Source: an uncultured Planctomycetia bacterium (GTDB taxonomy: Bacteria; Planctomycetota; UBA1135; GCA-002686595). Taken from it: a DNA stretch of 5,685 nt. Position numbers and translations under genes: made by a program. Under the pieces are notes generated by a model. It saw only the letters and a list, made by a program, of their open reading frames with translations. It had not been told where the DNA came from and made no database searches. Position 1 is the stretch's first letter. Each line of letters begins with the position of its first letter. This document shows, in pieces, positions 1 to 5,491 of the stretch. The stretch lies in the NCBI GenBank assembly GCA_937952135.1, contig CALFYL010000097.1:1-5685 (forward strand). The letters run 5' to 3'.

Positions 1-341
1 ACGTGCGCGCCTCGCCGTAGCGCGCGCCGTAGCCGAGCAGGAACGCCCACAACGGGGCCTGCGGGATGCGCACGCGCGGCGATCCGGTCACGAGCGTAAA
101 GCTGCGCGGCGCGTCCGAGCGCGGCTTGCGGCGCTGCACGACCCCCAGCGTTGCGCCGATCGTCATCGCGCGCAGCCGCTTCGAACGCGGCGATCTCGCG
201 GTCGGTCATCGCGCGGCGCGGCGTGGCTTCGTGCGCCTCGCCCGTGGGCAGTCGCTTGATGCCGCCCAAGGGCGACTCGGCGATGAGCTGCAGCAATTCC
301 AAGGATTCCTGTCCGCGACGTGCCCCCTTGCGCCAAGCCAT
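1..341 (-). pseudogene. Tyrosine recombinase/integrase, partial and frameshifted
   Basis: This is part of a site-specific recombinase of the tyrosine (phage integrase) family, which cuts and rejoins DNA through a catalytic tyrosine. Read from ATG at 341, the frame gives 'IAESPLGGIKRLPTGEAH' and then 'RRAMTDREIAAFEAAARDDD', the usual linker between the N-terminal core-binding domain and the catalytic domain. After a run of five G's (plus-strand C's at 142-146) the family match moves to another frame, giving 'RIPQAPLWAFLLGYGARYGE'. That is the box I region, where the first catalytic arginine sits in G-A-R-Y-G-E. Removing one G restores a single frame. Box II, the tyrosine and the stop lie left of the window. 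The N-terminal domain expected before residue 1 is absent, and no ribosome-binding site precedes 341, so the gene also looks truncated at its start. The single-G shift could be a sequencing error, but with the short N-terminus a decayed gene is more likely. The family is clear; its activity state is inferred. Confidence 0.7.
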
Positions 342-398
342 CGTGACACGCCGGTCGCCGGCCCCATGCAAACAACCAACCAGGAACGCGATCAAGTC

Positions 399-1463
399 AT
401 GAAGAACTGCATTCGCTCCGCCACCTTGCTGCTGTGCCTCGCCGCTTTGGCAGGCGCTCAGGGTTCCTACTCCCCAGTGCCAAAGAGCTTCGCGTCGTCG
501 CCGGGAGCCATGAAGCTCAACGGAGACTTCTTCATCCTGCAGACCGCGGCCGCGAACCCCAATCTCGTGAGGGTCGTGGAGTGGAGGAACGCCGGACTAG
601 GTGGCTGGTGGGCCTCTGCGTGGGCTCCGTGGCAACAGGACATCTCCAACGGCTCTCTCAACCCTATCGAAGAGCCCGCTGGCCTGACCCCCACGGGTGG
701 CATTCACTACCGTGCGTCGAACCCGAACAACGCACTCAAATATCTGGTTCAATGGGAGCCCTCGACGGGATTCCAGAACCTTGGGGCTCCGCCGTCGACT
801 TTCCATCTGGGGCACATCAGCGACGTGATGTACGGGAACCGCGTGTACCTCTCGTCTGGCCCGAACCTCCTGGAGCGATCGATCGTCCCCTCTTTGGGCT
901 GGGCCAATTTCGGCCCGTCGGCCAACAACTCTCCTCCCTGCGTCCTGGAAGATGGTCAGCTCTTCGTGGCGAATGGTTCGGGAGAGCTCGTTCAGCTGTC
1001 GTGGCCGAACTCTGTCTGGACTAATCACGGTGTTCCGGCGGCCGGCGTCACAGTCAAAGCCGTGGGCGCGCCCTCGCCCAACCAAGTTTTCATGTACTGC
1101 TCGGATGGAGCTGTACGGCATCGATACAAGTCGGGCACCGAGTGGTACTGGGCGAACCAAGGGCTCCCTTTCGGGCTACGTGCGAGTGGGAAGCGTCCTG
1201 AGGCCGCAGCGGAAGGGCACGTGTTCGTGACGGCTGCAGCACCAGGTGTCCCGAGGCGAATCTGCTACCTGCGGTGGGATGGCACGTGGACTTGGCACGA
1301 CATCGGGGTTCCGCCAGGCTCGGGCGGAATCACCGGCAGCATCACATCCACTTCCGGCTCCGGGAGAGTTGCCGTAAAGGGCCAGAATGGTAGCTACTAC
1401 TTGCTCACCCTGGGGCCAGGCCCTCAAGCAAGTTGGACGTGGAGGGACTGCGGGAAGCCGTAG
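399..1463 (+). CDS. Secreted protein with W-x-W...G-x-P repeats, beta-propeller (lectin-like) fold suspected
   Basis: This 354-residue protein has a clear signal peptide: basic start MKNCIR, hydrophobic core at residues 8-18 and a probable cut after ALAGA (residues 16-20), so it is exported. An open frame continues upstream to 66, but that part overlaps the minus-strand integrase and has no signal sequence, so I start at 399. AGGA lies 13 bases upstream, a weak ribosome site. Evenly spaced motifs recur at about residues 124 (GFQNLGAP), 167 (GWANFGP), 207 (WTNHGVP), 249 (WYWANQGLP), 297 (WTWHDIGVP) and 346 (WTWRDCGKP), 40-50 residues apart. Aromatic, Asn/Asp, Gly and Pro at this spacing are typical of beta-propeller blades in PLL/fucose-lectin-like proteins. 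A carbohydrate-binding or surface role is therefore plausible but not shown. No anchor or catalytic motif is visible. Base composition is mixed, about 53% GC in places and near 68% elsewhere. I do not recognise a named family. Confidence 0.8.
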   Translation: MKNCIRSATLLLCLAALAGAQGSYSPVPKSFASSPGAMKLNGDFFILQTAAANPNLVRVVEWRNAGLGGWWASAWAPWQQDISNGSLNPIEEPAGLTPTGGIHYRASNPNNALKYLVQWEPSTGFQNLGAPPSTFHLGHISDVMYGNRVYLSSGPNLLERSIVPSLGWANFGPSANNSPPCVLEDGQLFVANGSGELVQLSWPNSVWTNHGVPAAGVTVKAVGAPSPNQVFMYCSDGAVRHRYKSGTEWYWANQGLPFGLRASGKRPEAAAEGHVFVTAAAPGVPRRICYLRWDGTWTWHDIGVPPGSGGITGSITSTSGSGRVAVKGQNGSYYLLTLGPGPQASWTWRDCGKP

Positions 1464-1551
1464 TGAGCAACGCCGGCCAGCGCCCGAGCGGAGCCACCCA
1501 ACGTCACGAAGTTGACCAGCCTGCCGACGCAGGATCCGATACAGGTTGGCC

Positions 1552-1735
1552 GGCGCATGTTGCGTCGGCCGTGTACGGCCCCGTCCCGATCGTCGTCATG
1601 TCGTTGGCTCCGTGCGCCGCGGGTTGGTGCGGCGACGGGTGCATCAGGGCTCGCGAGGCGCTGAAAAGGGAAGGCGCGGCGTGCTTGGGTTGTGCTTGGT
1701 GCGGCGTCCCACCGCGGCGCGCCACTCATCCAGCA
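1552..1735 (+). repeat. Structured dispersed repeat, copy A (diverged)
   Basis: This lies in the gene-free stretch between the two secreted-protein genes; 1464-1551 holds nothing I can assign. The first 29 bases match copy C at 21 positions without gaps. GGCGCATGTTGCGTC (1552-1566) forms a six-pair hairpin with loop TGT. GGCCG-TGTA-CGGCC (1567-1580) forms a second hairpin directly after it. Further right only short matches remain, such as GAAAAGG at 1663 against 5594 in copy C. They lie at comparable but not equal distances (about 83 versus 75 bases), so the right end is a guess. The hairpins have no T-tract, so a standard intrinsic terminator for the upstream gene is unlikely. The homology is inferred mainly from the conserved hairpin and is the least certain of the three copies. 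Confidence 0.4.
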
Positions 1736-1745
1736 CGCGGCGCGT

Positions 1746-1774
1746 CCGACGCTCCGATCGGCGCGGGCTAGAAT
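1746..1774 (+). promoter_or_regulatory. Sigma70-type promoter for the YadA-head-like protein gene
   Basis: CCGACG (1746-1751), a partial match to TTGACA, is followed by a 17-base spacer and TAGAAT (1769-1774), which matches the -10 consensus at five of six positions. Transcription would begin near 1781 and give a leader of about 24 bases. GGAG at 1793-1796 is eight bases before the ATG at 1805, a well-placed ribosome-binding site. The spacing agreement makes this the best promoter in the window. Confidence 0.6.
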
Positions 1775-1804
1775 GCCCGCCAACGATTAACCGGAGCCAC
1801 GAAC

Positions 1805-2503
1805 ATGCGATCGAATGCACTTGCCTGCCTCGCCACCGCAGCGCTCACCTTTTGCGCGACTCGGATTCAGCAGCTCGCCGCGACGTCCGCCAAGACCACG
1901 GTCGACGAGGCGAAGCTGGCCGAGATCATGTCTCACCTGAGCCTTGTCGAACTCGACGACGGCGCTGGCGGCAAGGTAACCACGCTGAGGATTTCGGGAG
2001 TCAACGTGCAGATCGTCGACGGTTCAGGGACGACGCTTGCTCCTTCGCCGCACACGGGCGCGGGCAACCTGATCCTCGGCTACAACGAGACCGGCAACCC
2101 GAAGGGCGACATGAGGACTGGAACGCACAACCTCGTCGTCGGCTCAAGGCTCTCGTACACCGGCTCGGCCTGCTTGGTGTCGGGCGATGCGAACGTGGCG
2201 CACGGGCCGTACTCGGTGGCCATCGGCGGCACAGACAACGTCGCTCGCGGAACGGCGTCGTGCGCGATAGGTGGACAGGGCAACGAAGCGTACGGTAGCT
2301 GGTCAGTCGCGGTGGGAGGGGGGAGCAACAAGGCGTCCGGTAGCTGGTCAGTCACGGTTGCTGGAGAGAACAACCTCGCGAGCGGCAGTTGGTCCAGCAC
2401 AGTCGCTGGGGACGAGAACCGTGCGACCGGCAGCGCGTCAGCGGTGATCGGGCAAACCGGCGCGGTTGCCACCCAGTCTTGGGAAGTTCCGCCGCTGCGA
2501 TAG
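1805..2503 (+). CDS. Secreted protein with YadA-head-like 15-residue repeats
   Basis: This 232-residue protein begins with a signal-like segment (hydrophobic residues 5-18, ALACLATAALTFCA), so export is likely. Residues 30-80 are a non-repetitive N-domain (LSLVELDDGAGG...TLRISGVNVQI). Next come GAGNLILGYNETGNPKGD (86-102) and TGTHNLVVGSRLSYTG (105-120). Six repeats of 15 residues follow (about 126-215), of the form GG-x-x-N-x-A-x-G-x-x-S-x-A-V. This is the left-handed beta-roll pattern of the YadA/Hia head domain, which forms trimers in adhesins. Unlike true trimeric autotransporters, there is no coiled-coil stalk and no C-terminal beta-barrel anchor. The protein ends shortly after the last repeat (SWEVPPLR). 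It is therefore more likely a released or matrix-associated repeat protein; adhesion is inference. The start is supported by GGAG at 1793 and a promoter. The stop lies 20 bases from the convergent integrase remnant. Confidence 0.85.
   Translation: MRSNALACLATAALTFCATRIQQLAATSAKTTVDEAKLAEIMSHLSLVELDDGAGGKVTTLRISGVNVQIVDGSGTTLAPSPHTGAGNLILGYNETGNPKGDMRTGTHNLVVGSRLSYTGSACLVSGDANVAHGPYSVAIGGTDNVARGTASCAIGGQGNEAYGSWSVAVGGGSNKASGSWSVTVAGENNLASGSWSSTVAGDENRATGSASAVIGQTGAVATQSWEVPPLR
2180..2449 (+). repeat. 45-bp in-frame tandem repeats coding the YadA-like beta-roll
   Basis: Six in-frame units of 45 bases encode residues 126-215 of the host protein. Units are diverged except for shared cores: GGTAGCTGGTCAGTC occurs twice exactly, at about 2293 and 2338, one unit apart. 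Recent duplication, or gene conversion between adjacent units, is therefore likely. Copy number could change by slippage or recombination. Confidence 0.75.
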
Positions 2504-2523
2504 CGACGCGAATGCGCTCCGCG

Positions 2524-2697
2524 CTACCTCACCGCCGCGGACCCCGCCGCCTCTCGCCCCGCGGCCGGCCCCACGCGCCCCTCGATCGCCGCCCGCACAT
2601 CCTCGACCTCGAGCCGCGTGTAGTGCTTCGCGGTCATCTCGACCGTCTTGTGCCCGAGCAGGCGCTGCGTCACGGCCATGCTCACGCCGCGCCGAGC
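2524..2697 (-). pseudogene. Tyrosine recombinase C-terminal fragment with the catalytic tyrosine
   Basis: Minus-strand codons from 2697 to the TAG at 2524-2526 read ARRGVSMAVTQRLLGHKTVE and then MTAKHYTRLEVEDVRAAIEG. This is the end of a tyrosine recombinase. LLGH carries the box II-associated histidine and AKHYTRL carries the nucleophilic tyrosine. A further 18 or so residues rich in Ala and Gly end the protein. The homology stops abruptly at ARRG. The expected preceding HxLRHT-type motif, box I and the N-terminal domain are missing, although the frame stays open into the neighbouring repeat with non-integrase composition. The break coincides with the first base of repeat copy B at 2698. It cannot be the tail of the left-edge integrase, whose C-terminus lies beyond position 1. 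It is a second copy, non-functional as it stands. Confidence 0.8.
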
Positions 2698-2846
2698 GGT
2701 GCACGTTGCACCAAATGTGGTTGGCCACCCGGCCCGTTCGCCACGGCGTGGACCGCGGCGGAGGGATCGGGGACCGTTTGCTTGGCGGCGGTGCGATCCA
2801 TCGCGTCCATCGCTCGTACCACGCGACCCGCGCCGCCCCTGTTCGC
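2698..2846 (+). repeat. Structured dispersed repeat, copy B
   Basis: About 149 bases match 5492-5642 in the same orientation. My hand alignment gives 25 of 28 identities over 2699-2726 and roughly 70% over the first 77 bases without gaps, including TCGGGGACC in both. A second strong block, near ACCACGCGACCCGCGC, follows after a small indel. It begins with a perfect hairpin, GGTGCA-CGT-TGCACC (2698-2712), followed by a degenerate second hairpin, CCAAA-TGTG-GTTGG (2711-2724). The left edge abuts the truncated integrase exactly; the right edge stops a few bases before the end of the broken DNA-binding protein gene. No protein frame is convincingly conserved between the copies, so I treat it as non-coding. 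Confidence 0.7.
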
Positions 2847-2852
2847 GCCCCC

Positions 2853-3310
2853 CTACGCCTTCTTCGGCGGGGCAGCCTTCGTCGCTGCCACGGCGGGGAA
2901 GTACTTCGTCCCCCGCTTCCGCCCCGTGGTCTTCAGCTTCTTGTGGCCTCGATCATGCGGATGATCGGCAGCGCGAGTTCCTTGGTCTTCTGGCTCAGCG
3001 CCTTGCCGATCTGCTCGACCGACTGGCCCGGGTTCTTGGCGACGTAGGCGACGACGGCCTCGCCCATCATGGCGACGTCCTCGGGCGTGCGCTTGGCGGG
3101 CTTGCCGCGGCGCTTGGGCACAGCGGTGGGGGAGGGCACACCGCTCTTGGCGGGGCTACCGGGACCGCGCTTGGCTGGCGCGGTCGCGAGCGTGCCGCCG
3201 AGCGCCTGGTGCACCGCTTCGAGCGCCGAGGCGCGAACCAGCGCGCTGATCTCGCTGGTGAAGGAGTCGATGCGGGCGCGGAGGGCGGAGTCGATGGGGG
3301 TGGTCTCCAT
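2853..3310 (-). pseudogene. Small winged-helix DNA-binding protein, frameshifted before the wing
   Basis: From ATG at 3310 the frame encodes 125 residues before a TGA at 2933-2935. Residues 1-40 are a predicted helical segment (IDSALRARIDSFTSEISALV). Residues 43-75 are a Lys/Pro/Ala/Gly linker with AT-hook-like KRGPGSP. From residue 76 a helix-turn-helix follows: TPEDVAMMGEAVVAYVAKNP, then GQSVEQIGKALSQKTKELAL. This layout matches a family of small putative DNA-binding proteins common in Myxococcota and Planctomycetota. Their usual end, K-K-L-K-T-x-G-x-K-R-G-T-K-Y-F, appears here in another frame, reached by dropping two bases in GAGGCCACAAGAAGC near 2945-2948. It then runs to TAG at 2853-2855. 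The insertion removes the wing. Without it the product would be about 151 residues. It is either a recent pseudogene or an assembly error. A longer frame from a TTG at 3361 exists, but the ATG start suits the family; no clear ribosome site is seen. Confidence 0.7.
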
Positions 3311-3341
3311 GGCGCTGTTGGGCGGTCGGCACGCCGTCAAT

Positions 3342-3491
3342 TCAAGTTGTCGGGCGCTCAAATGGCTGGTTGATCAGGTCGGCGCACAACTCAACGTTGC
3401 GCACGCCGTCCGTGAACAAGAGTGTGCTGCCGTGGGCCAGTTCGATCCAGCACTGCGGCAGTCCCTTCGCAGGGGTAGGCTTTGCGTCCAT
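3342..3491 (-). CDS. Possible small protein of 49 residues, unrecognised
   Basis: A minus-strand frame from ATG at 3491 to TGA at 3342 gives 49 residues with a protein-like mix (LPQCWIELAHGSTLLFTDGV, then RNVELCADLINQPFE). It would lie 31 bases upstream of the DNA-binding protein gene on the same strand, so the two could be co-transcribed. Its ATG shares the palindromic CCATGG with the plus-strand start of the transglutaminase gene. Both starts are unlikely to be correct as drawn unless transcripts overlap. About 76% of its third codon positions are G or C, but the opposite frame is also G/C-rich at third positions, so codon use does not decide. It may be a remnant of a longer gene. Confidence 0.3.
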   Translation of the reverse strand: MDAKPTPAKGLPQCWIELAHGSTLLFTDGVRNVELCADLINQPFERPTT

Positions 3492-4668
3492 GGGGCTCAC
3501 TCGGACCATGACCCTGGCTGCTTGGCTGTGGGCGGGAGCGCAGGCCGCGGCTCCGGCCATATCCCCCGTGCCCCCGGCCCACGCAGCGGCCCCCGCCGCA
3601 CCGCAGGCAACTCCCGCCGCGCCCACCAGAACACCCCAGGCTCAACGCGTCGAGTACGAGGTGGTCTATCACCACCTGATCCGCAACAAGACTGACGCCG
3701 AGTTGAAGGAAGTTGTCGTCTACTTGCCTGTGCCGTGGGACGACGAGTACCAACAGGTGTCCGACTTCCGCGTGGAACGCGACCGTCCCGTGCGCATCAG
3801 CAATCGCACCGACGAGTTCGGCAACCGAATCAAGCGCGTGGCCATCGCCAACGTTCCCCCCAAGGGAGAGGTGGAAGTGGGATTCAGTTGCGTTGTGGCG
3901 CTGGGGCCGCCGGCCAAGGTGGACCTGACCAGTACCACTCCCACCGGCGACCTCGGGTCCATTCCGCAGGACCTCCGCGACCGCTACACGCGCGACCACC
4001 GCATCTTCGGACTGGAAACCCCCGCCATCAGGGCCGCCGCCGCGGAGCTGCTGACGAAGCACCCCGAGCCCGCCGCCCGCGCGCGCGCCGTCCACGACTT
4101 CGTGGCCTCAACCGTGCGTTACGAGTCCGGCGGCGGATGGGACGCCGCGCCTGAGGTGCTGGCGCGCAGGACCGGCTCGTGCAGCGAGTTCACCTACCTC
4201 TTCTGCGCGCTCTGCCGGGCCACGGGCATCCCCACGCGGTTCGTGGGCGCCTCCATCTTCCCCGCCAAGAGCAGCGCACCTTTCCAGGATCACGGCCATC
4301 ACCGCTGGGCGCAGGCGTACCTTCTCGGCCGGGGCTGGGTGGACTTCGACCCCACGCTCGACGCGGGCAAGAAGCCCAAGCAGAACTTCGTCGGCACCCA
4401 CCACGGACGCACGCTCGTGGTCACCCGCACCGGCGACAAGAGCCTGCAACTCGGCCTTTCCTACCTGGGCGGAAACACGGACACCGACAAGACCTCGCGC
4501 AGCATGTGGTTCACTTGGTCGCAGGGCACGCGGGAACAGTTAGCACACGCGCGCGCGGCCATTGAAGCGGGCGACCCCGTCAAGGGCCAAGCCCTGCTGC
4601 GCGCGCTGGTGGAGAAGCAGCCCGGCACGCGCGCAGCCAGAGAAGCCGCGGAGCTTCTCAGAGAATGA
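3490..4668 (+). CDS. Exported transglutaminase-like (papain-fold) protein
   Basis: This 392-residue protein starts with a signal-like segment (MGLTRTMTLAAWLWAGAQAA) and an Ala/Pro-rich linker to about residue 50, so the periplasm or cell surface is likely. Residues 53-140 form a beta-rich N-domain of the kind preceding bacterial transglutaminase cores. The core spans about 175-310. Cys231 is in RTGSCSEFTYLFCALCR, His271 in HGHHRWAQAYL and Asp287 in WVDFDPTLD. These give the Cys-His-Asp triad of the Transglut_core family, in the usual order and spacing. The C-terminus (344-392) is a helical hairpin resembling one TPR unit. The family includes proteases, cross-linkers and peptidoglycan-related enzymes, so the reaction is not decided here. 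The frame is open upstream to 3370, but the signal peptide favours 3490. AGGGG-TAGG lies 12-18 bases upstream as a weak ribosome site. It is intact and neighbours show no functional link. Confidence 0.85.
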   Translation: MGLTRTMTLAAWLWAGAQAAAPAISPVPPAHAAAPAAPQATPAAPTRTPQAQRVEYEVVYHHLIRNKTDAELKEVVVYLPVPWDDEYQQVSDFRVERDRPVRISNRTDEFGNRIKRVAIANVPPKGEVEVGFSCVVALGPPAKVDLTSTTPTGDLGSIPQDLRDRYTRDHRIFGLETPAIRAAAAELLTKHPEPAARARAVHDFVASTVRYESGGGWDAAPEVLARRTGSCSEFTYLFCALCRATGIPTRFVGASIFPAKSSAPFQDHGHHRWAQAYLLGRGWVDFDPTLDAGKKPKQNFVGTHHGRTLVVTRTGDKSLQLGLSYLGGNTDTDKTSRSMWFTWSQGTREQLAHARAAIEAGDPVKGQALLRALVEKQPGTRAAREAAELLRE

Positions 4669-4887
4669 GCAGCGCGTTTCGAGCGCGACGGGCTCTCCGC
4701 CAGCGTTCCCGGTAGCGGATCCACTGCGCCACGAGGCGGGCCGATGACCGCTTCCACTCCGTCACGACCCACCCTCGACCGCGAATAGCGCCGCCTCGGC
4801 ACCTCGAGCCGTCGCCCGTCCTCGATCGCCTTGCCGCTTTCACCGGACAACCGTTGCGTTCTGCGCGCACCTCGTTGCCCCGCTCCT

Positions 4888-4901
4888 GGCCGCTGTCGGC
4901 C
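4888..4901. repeat. Perfect short hairpin GGCCG-CTGT-CGGCC
   Basis: A five-pair stem with a four-base loop lies between two convergent genes. The stem arms are identical to those of the second hairpin of repeat copy A (1567-1580), and the loops differ (CTGT against TGTA). The surrounding bases do not align well with the repeat family, so common origin is uncertain. It could help stop transcription, but there is no T-tract. Confidence 0.4.
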
Positions 4902-4916
4902 GGTCCTGGCCGGCTA

Positions 4917-4959
4917 AGCGGACAGACGGCGAGACCAAAATCCGACGCGATTGTCCGCT
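4917..4959. repeat. Inverted repeat AGCGGACA / TGTCCGCT
   Basis: Perfect eight-base arms (4917-4924 and 4952-4959) are separated by 27 bases. The right arm runs into TACACT (4959-4964), a fair -10 hexamer on the plus strand, but no good -35 or downstream plus-strand gene goes with it. Possible roles are a regulator-binding site, the end of a small mobile element, or a stem in a transcript. None is favoured by other evidence. Confidence 0.45.
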
Positions 4960-5008
4960 ACACTGAACCGTGAAACGCCAACGAACTTCGATGCGCCCGA
5001 CACCACTG

Positions 5009-5470
5009 CTAATGCCTTAAACCAGCGCGGAAGCCCTCGATCGTCTTTTCGAGACGGTCGACGTCAACCCACAAAGGCTTGGCATACGGCTCAAGGAACT
5101 GATCACGGTAGTGCTCAAGCAGCGCGACCAACGCGACTTCGGACCTGAACCGTATCATCTCGCCACGGTGCTCCGCCCGATCGAGAGGAAGCAAATACCA
5201 ATACGGAACGCCGCATGGGATTCCGCTCTTATCGTACTTCTTGTCACCGAGTCCAATATTTATCGAGATCCCGTAGTTCGGAGCTGTTTCCAAGTCATAG
5301 CTTGCTTCGACGAATACACCGAAGCGGACGAAAACAAGTCCTTCGACTTCGTTCAGCCCCTTCTCGGTGAAGCCATTTTCCTCGAAGTAGCGCCCAAGCA
5401 CGCGGCGGCACGTGGCAGCAAAGTACGGACAGATGAGCCGCTCCCAGCCTCCCCAATTTCGTGTATTCAT
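5009..5470 (-). CDS. Unrecognised 153-residue soluble protein of foreign composition
   Basis: I do not recognise this family. The protein starts MNTRNWGGWERLICPYFAAT and has no signal peptide or membrane segment. It is rich in aromatic and acidic residues: GRYFEENGFTEKG (about 27-39), a beta-like stretch LVFVRFGVFVEASYDLE, then NYGISINIGLGDKKYD and GVPYWYLLPLD. It ends in a helical tail (VALVALLEHYRDQFLEP, and LEKTIEGFRAGLRH at the C-terminus). A cytoplasmic alpha+beta fold is likely. By hand count, GC is about 52% over 5161-5400, well below the 65-70% of neighbouring genes, suggesting transfer. The ATG at 5470 has no clear ribosome site. The frame continues upstream through repeat copy C without a stop, so the original start could have been replaced when the repeat arrived. 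Compact orphan genes like this are often cargo of integron-like or phage regions; a defence or immunity role would be a guess. Confidence 0.75.
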   Translation of the reverse strand: MNTRNWGGWERLICPYFAATCRRVLGRYFEENGFTEKGLNEVEGLVFVRFGVFVEASYDLETAPNYGISINIGLGDKKYDKSGIPCGVPYWYLLPLDRAEHRGEMIRFRSEVALVALLEHYRDQFLEPYAKPLWVDVDRLEKTIEGFRAGLRH

Positions 5471-5491
5471 GGGCGACCCAGTGCAGAGAAG

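Larger units (their letters stand above)
4669..5008. other. Gene-poor convergent intergenic region
   Basis: This separates the ends of the transglutaminase gene and the minus-strand gene at 5009-5470. I see no convincing gene. A minus-strand frame of 70 residues (4870 to 4658) is very rich in Arg, overlaps the transglutaminase end and has no recognisable domain. The right half carries the hairpin and inverted repeat listed separately. TCCTGGCCG occurs twice (about 4884 and 4903). No T-rich terminator is visible for either convergent gene. Confidence 0.5.

Noticed and set aside
66..398. N-terminal extension of the propeller-like protein from ATG at 66
   Set aside because: It overlaps real integrase coding on the other strand, and the true signal peptide starts at 399.
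1567..1580. Intrinsic terminator for the propeller-like gene
   Set aside because: The stem is good but no T-tract follows on either strand, and the hairpin belongs to the repeat family.
1424..1783. Long frames on both strands between the two secreted-protein genes
   Set aside because: Low-complexity Arg/Ala/Gly translations with no signal or motif, and they cover the repeat and the promoter.
2699..2852. The integrase frame stays open upstream through repeat copy B
   Set aside because: The translated part is Arg/Gly-rich with no box I or LRHT motif, and it matches copy C at DNA level where no integrase follows.
4658..4870. Minus-strand frame of 70 residues after the transglutaminase gene
   Set aside because: Very Arg-rich, overlaps the transglutaminase end, no ribosome site and no recognisable motif; likely open by GC bias.
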